A DNA stretch of 64,000 bases from Pempheris klunzingeri (lineage: Eukaryota > Chordata > Actinopteri > Acropomatiformes > Pempheridae). Shown here piece by piece: positions 60,123 to 64,000 of the stretch. The translations under genes were made by a program, and so were the position numbers. Location: NCBI RefSeq assembly GCF_042242105.1, contig NC_092016.1, forward strand, positions 28,845,501-28,909,500, written 5' to 3'. The stretch's first letter is position 1. Each line of letters opens with the position of its first letter. A model generated the notes under the pieces. The model was not told where the DNA came from and made no database searches. It was given only the letters and a program-made list of their open reading frames with translations.

Positions 60123-61447
60123 GAGGTTCATATGTTCATGATAAAAAGGTTGAATCATAAGCGTGGCCCTTACCTAGTGCTACCACAATGAATTAATACG
60201 ACTGTTGTACAAATACCCAAATTAGAGGAGAACACTTGTGGAGCAAAGGGTTACCCATTACCCACAACTGTTGTACATGACAACGGAAGAATCTACTCTA
60301 ACTTAGTCAGTTTGGGGAGGGGACTCGGGATGTGTTTTGGACATGAGCAGGCATGACCCAGTACAAACTTAGGTGACAAAACATTTATGTTTTGAGATTT
60401 TAAGAGATCTGCCTTGATGTTTAGGACATCAAGATATGGACTGAATGCAGCACAAAGCACGTGCCTGCAAATTTGGAGATTTTCAAGTGTATAAATTTGA
60501 AAGATATGAGAATAAGAAAGATTTAAACCTGTGAAATGTAACCTTATATGCTAATGAAACCCATTAAATTATCCCACAACTGTATTCTCATATCTGAAAA
60601 GGTAACACTTTGATACGTAGATCATTATGTACAGACACATTACGTTGTCAACAAGTTCCTGCCCCTTGTGCTTAAAAGCTGAAATGGTTGAATTGTTAAA
60701 AAGAAAAATTTTGATAACCATTTCTTAGGCAAGAAAACCCCCTGGCTCCGTATTCCTCCGACTCTAAACTGAATACTTATGTTTCAGACTTACTTGAACA
60801 AAATAAGCAATTCAAATGTCAAAGAAATGTTCAAAGAAATTGTAATGACTTTTTTTTTTTTACAAATTTCAGACATTTTATCAACAAACTTCCTAATCAG
60901 TTCCTCCAGAGTTCATGACAGTAGCTGTTAGTTGCAGTCAAAGTTTTTACAGCAAATACATGTAAAAAGAAAAGATTTATGAAGAACACAAAAAGCTTGT
61001 TAGTTAATAATAATATATTAAATGTGATAACTGATTTTCCAGGTACTTTTTCAGTCAGTTAGTTTACCTGTATACCTAGACCACACACACACACACACAG
61101 TAATTTGCTCATGTATTATAAAACACATTTAACACAGACAAGTGGCACATTGACCCTTTTTACTCCAATGCGTGTAGGCAGCAAATGCAGATGAAACAGA
61201 CTTCCATGTGCTTCAGACTGAAGTGGTCTACACATTACAGAAATACTGATGTTAAATATGGCACTAATATAAGTCCAAAAGGGGACCAAAGTAGAAAAAC
61301 TGGAGAACATTAAATACACTGCTGTGTCAAGGCAACATTTGAATTTTCATTTATTGTACTGGATTTTCAATATATTCAGTTTCCAGTACATGGATTTAAG
61401 GCACAATTGTTGCTAGTTGTGCCTCATAATGGCATGTCTAATGCAAA
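60123..61447. other. Intergenic region between pdf and the spata2l-like gene, no gene seen
   Basis: AT-rich sequence that presumably includes the spata2l-like 3'UTR. A CA run lies at about 61081-61100. No RNA gene was seen. Confidence 0.5.
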
Positions 61448-64000
61448 TCACACAGAGGATGATTGGTCAAAAGTTTGGCCGCAGGTGCATACAACAGGAT
61501 TTCTATACCAACAGTCCCTACAATACTCATTTCCACAATATCTGCACAGAACAAGAGGATCTCTGGAGCATGACCTCCCGCAGGAGCACACTCCCAGTGG
61601 CTTGATCGTGTGGTAAGTTTGGCAGAAGTCTATCCCTCTGCAGGAGCCAGAGTGGAAGACGTTGCAACTGAGGCATAGGACCTGAGGGTCCAGCTGTGCG
61701 AGGTCACAGCAGTCGTGGTAGGTTATTGGATGCAGAGATGGAGTTACTGATTCATGGTCATCACACAGAACTAAGGAGGACATCGCTGCACTGCTGTTGC
61801 AGAGAGTTGGCGACGCACTCATACCACTCGCTCCGCGGCTTCCATCCTGCGGTGGCACTGCTCTTGATTCCTCCATCTCTTCTGTCATATTGTCATGGGA
61901 TACCACATGGTGGCCCTCCGAGCGGCAATGCTCAAAAAAGGCACAGGTGATATCGTGCACGGCGTTGCATTCAATACAGAATTTAAGACCAAGGGGAGAT
62001 TGGAGACAGCTGCACAAATCGTTGGCGTCAGCTTCACTCTTGCGAATCCCCACTGCTTCTACCTGCAGGCTGTGTGACTGTAAGTCCACTTTGTCAAACG
62101 CCGACTCCTCACAGGGTTGTCTGCTCCTCATGCTGGCTGACAAGCTCCCGGCAGTGTCTGATTCCAGTGGTGACATCTTGGTCAGCTGGCAGCTGAATGT
62201 AGAGATGCAGACCTGCTCTCTGGCGGACAGGGAGGTGGATGATGAGGACGAGGACGTTATTCCGTTGCTGTGTGCTGTGACAGCGGAGGGTGATGCACTG
62301 TTTTGAGTCACCCAAGTTAAAGAACGGGGACTCTCATCATCATTGACAGCCACCCTCTTCTGCCCCCCATTCATCTGCTCATCGGTGTAAAGATCCACCT
62401 CTAGTTCTCCATCAAACGGCTCCATCAGTGGCTGGCTGACCTCCAGCGTCTTCTTGGTGTTGTCCAGGGCGACCTGTTAAGATGCATGGACAATGAATCC
62501 CCGACATTTAAATCTATTTACTGTTCACTATTAGATCTAGCTGATGCAGTGTTTATCATGTTGAGCCTTCGTCAAACCATAAAGGGTATAAAGGCTGTGG
62601 CTCAGCGGTAGAGTGGGTCGTCCCTCAATCAGAAGGTCAGGGGTTCGATCCTATGGGTCAACATGTCGAAGTGTCCTTGGGCAAGACACTGAACCCCCTA
62701 CTCCTGAAGCAGCTTCAGTGGGTGAATGAGGATGTGATGTAAAAGCACTTTGAGTAGTTGAAATAACTAGAAAGGTGCTGTACAAATACAGAGCATTTAC
62801 CATTTGAGGTGGTGTAGCGTCAAACCTAAATCTTTTTTTTTTACTACTGACTAAATGTGTCCACAGCAGTGAGGATCTAAAACTGTACTTCGAGATGGCA
62901 GTAAGTGTCACATGGGGCTGACTGTTTTAGTGTGCAGTCAGTAAGACTTCTATCTGAAATAAACATCCATTACAGATCTGATATCATTTCAAAATGATAG
63001 CAGAATTACAGTATCAGCAGTGCTACTAGGTCAATTAAGCTGTAAGAGAAATAAGATTAAATAAGGTAGAACTTTTTTTATGTTCTGCCATCAAATTTCA
63101 CAACAACGCATTATTTAGGATCTGTGGAAACTTTGGTATGAGAATGTCTTTGGGTGTGAGCAATGTCTGGCAGCACAGCTTGAGTTTGTAATGACTGACC
63201 CCCCAGCTGGGTTGGACAGGTGAATCACAAAGAGGGACTGCAAAAGAAGAAAGCATCCCGTTTCCAGACAAGGGGCGATAAAGCATTTCAGAATACAGAC
63301 CTCTGATTGATTAATATTCAAAATACCAGGCAGACAAACCTGCAGACTGTTTCCCCTCTGCCTCTCCTTCACCACGCTCAGCTCCCACTGGACATCACCC
63401 CCGTGCTTCCCTAGGACTGTCAAAAGGAGGCGACACTCGCAGCGGGCCAGAAAGAAGGCACATGACAAGTGGAGGAGGTCATCCAGGGAGGTGGGACCGA
63501 CTCTGGGTGCCTGGAGACGAAGCTGCTCGTGCCGAGACGTGCTAGGCTGGTATCCTAGCAGGCCAAACAGTTTCTTAATCTGCTGCATCGACATTACTGG
63601 TTTGATATAGTGGGTGAACACACCGGAGTACATCTGAGGCACAAAAGAAGAGAACGAAAGACTAATCAAAAAATGATGAAGCTGATCAGGGATTCACTAA
63701 AATCAAGTCATGATTTTGTCCTGAACTGTCGTGCAAAAAAGCTAAAGCACTGAGTGTCTGACGAGTTTATTCTTGTCAAAGTGGAGAAACTCCTGGATTT
63801 ATTATTTAATTTCAAAAAGTGAGTAGCTGTAGAGTTAGCGGGATATTATGTTTAATGCTTTAAGAAGAAATTAATCGAACTCATCTAATTTAATACATGA
63901 CTCCATTATTCCAGCTTTTTCAGCCAACCTTGACTACTTTGTACTCCTCCCTCCAGGGACCGAGGTAGAGGTTCAGGGCCGCCTGCTCCAGAACCTCAAA
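61448..64000 (-). CDS. spata2l: SPATA2-like protein, last three exons (gene continues off the right edge)
   Basis: SPATA2 proteins use a PUB domain to bridge the deubiquitinase CYLD to LUBAC. Exons seen are 63929-64000 (partial), 63340-63633 and 61448-62473; 464 codons including the stop are present. The first encodes FEVLEQAALNLYLGPWREEY, close to the SPATA2/SPATA2L PUB helix with LYLxPWR/K. The next starts MYSGVFTHYIKPVMSMQQIK and carries AFFLARCECRLLL, matching SPATA2 FFLAKVECEQML. The last exon has EVDLYTDEQ (compare DVDLYTD in SPATA2), a long Ser-rich linker, and a Cys-rich C-terminus with two same-spaced Cys/His modules plus a final CxxC-rich segment. The symbol rests on the C-terminus and 16q context; spata2 itself is the main alternative. 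Confidence 0.82.
61622..61978 (-). other. Duplicated Cys/His module in the spata2l-like protein
   Basis: CIECNAVHDITCAFFEHC (61925-61978) and CLSCNVFHSGSCRGIDFC (61622-61675) share the exact spacing C-x2-C-N-x2-H-x3-C-x5-C. About 83 residues separate them. Each could bind a zinc ion. A further CRYCGNEYCRDC motif follows near the C-terminus. Confidence 0.85.
62588..62803 (+). repeat. tRNA-derived SINE-like repeat, copy 4
   Basis: The A-box-like TGGCTCAGCGGTAGAGTGG and B-box-like GGGTTCGATCC are followed by ATGTCGAAGTGTCCTTGGGC and the shared tail TTTGAGTAGTTGAAATAACT. It lies antisense in an intron of the spata2l-like gene. Confidence 0.8.

Noticed and set aside
61797-62306. A 169-codon plus-strand frame
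   Set aside because: It is antisense to the large last exon of the spata2l-like gene and has no family features.

Overview
The window is vertebrate nuclear DNA, almost certainly from a teleost fish and probably a percomorph. The genes are split into short exons with GT-AG introns. The spaces between exons hold typical teleost repeats: Tc1/mariner derivatives, piggyBac, Ty3/gypsy, CR1/L2-type LINE tails, tRNA-derived SINEs, and long CA/GT and TCTG microsatellites. No bacterial, plasmid or viral gene set and no CRISPR array is present.

Layout, left to right. (1) 1-7694, minus strand: the 5' part of cotl1 (coactosin-like). Its first two coding exons are inside; the rest lies off the left edge, so 1-6640 is intron. 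(2) 7890-8168, plus strand: an unrecognised first exon with a signal peptide and a polybasic site, divergent from cotl1 across a CpG-rich promoter. (3) 12260-16308, plus strand: a complete eight-exon klhl36 (BTB-BACK-Kelch, 619 aa). (4) 18429-25944, minus strand: a complete ten-exon aldo-keto reductase (324 aa), tail to tail with klhl36. (5) 30418-39735, minus strand: a complete tat (tyrosine aminotransferase, 475 aa) with a non-coding or nearly non-coding first exon and a TATA box near 40845. (6) 46771-53831, minus strand: a seven-exon tinf2 (TIN2, shelterin) with a very large last exon. (7) 55019-56047, plus strand: a two-exon pdf (mitochondrial peptide deformylase, 261 aa), head to head with tinf2. 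(8) 56226-60055: a 3.8-kb piggyBac-like element with TTAA target duplications and an internal array of about 364-bp repeats, just after the pdf stop codon. (9) 61448-64000, minus strand: the 3' part of a spata2l-like gene, running off the right edge.

The genes are housekeeping or liver genes with no shared pathway. cotl1, klhl36, tat, pdf and spata2l all have human counterparts on chromosome 16q, so this is a conserved vertebrate linkage group rearranged in fish; tinf2 and the aldo-keto reductase are additions to it.

The most interesting items are: the piggyBac element with its satellite-like expansion between the pdf stop codon and the first AATAAA; a solo LTR with a perfect 5-bp target duplication nested in a decayed gypsy pol; a 1.2-kb foldback element in tat intron 6; klhl36 exon 1 enclosed by microsatellites, with its donor site forming the start of a GT tract; a duplicated Cys/His module in the spata2l-like protein; and the unidentified secreted-type exon beside cotl1. 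All exon limits were read by eye from reading frame and splice signals and have not been tested against transcripts.
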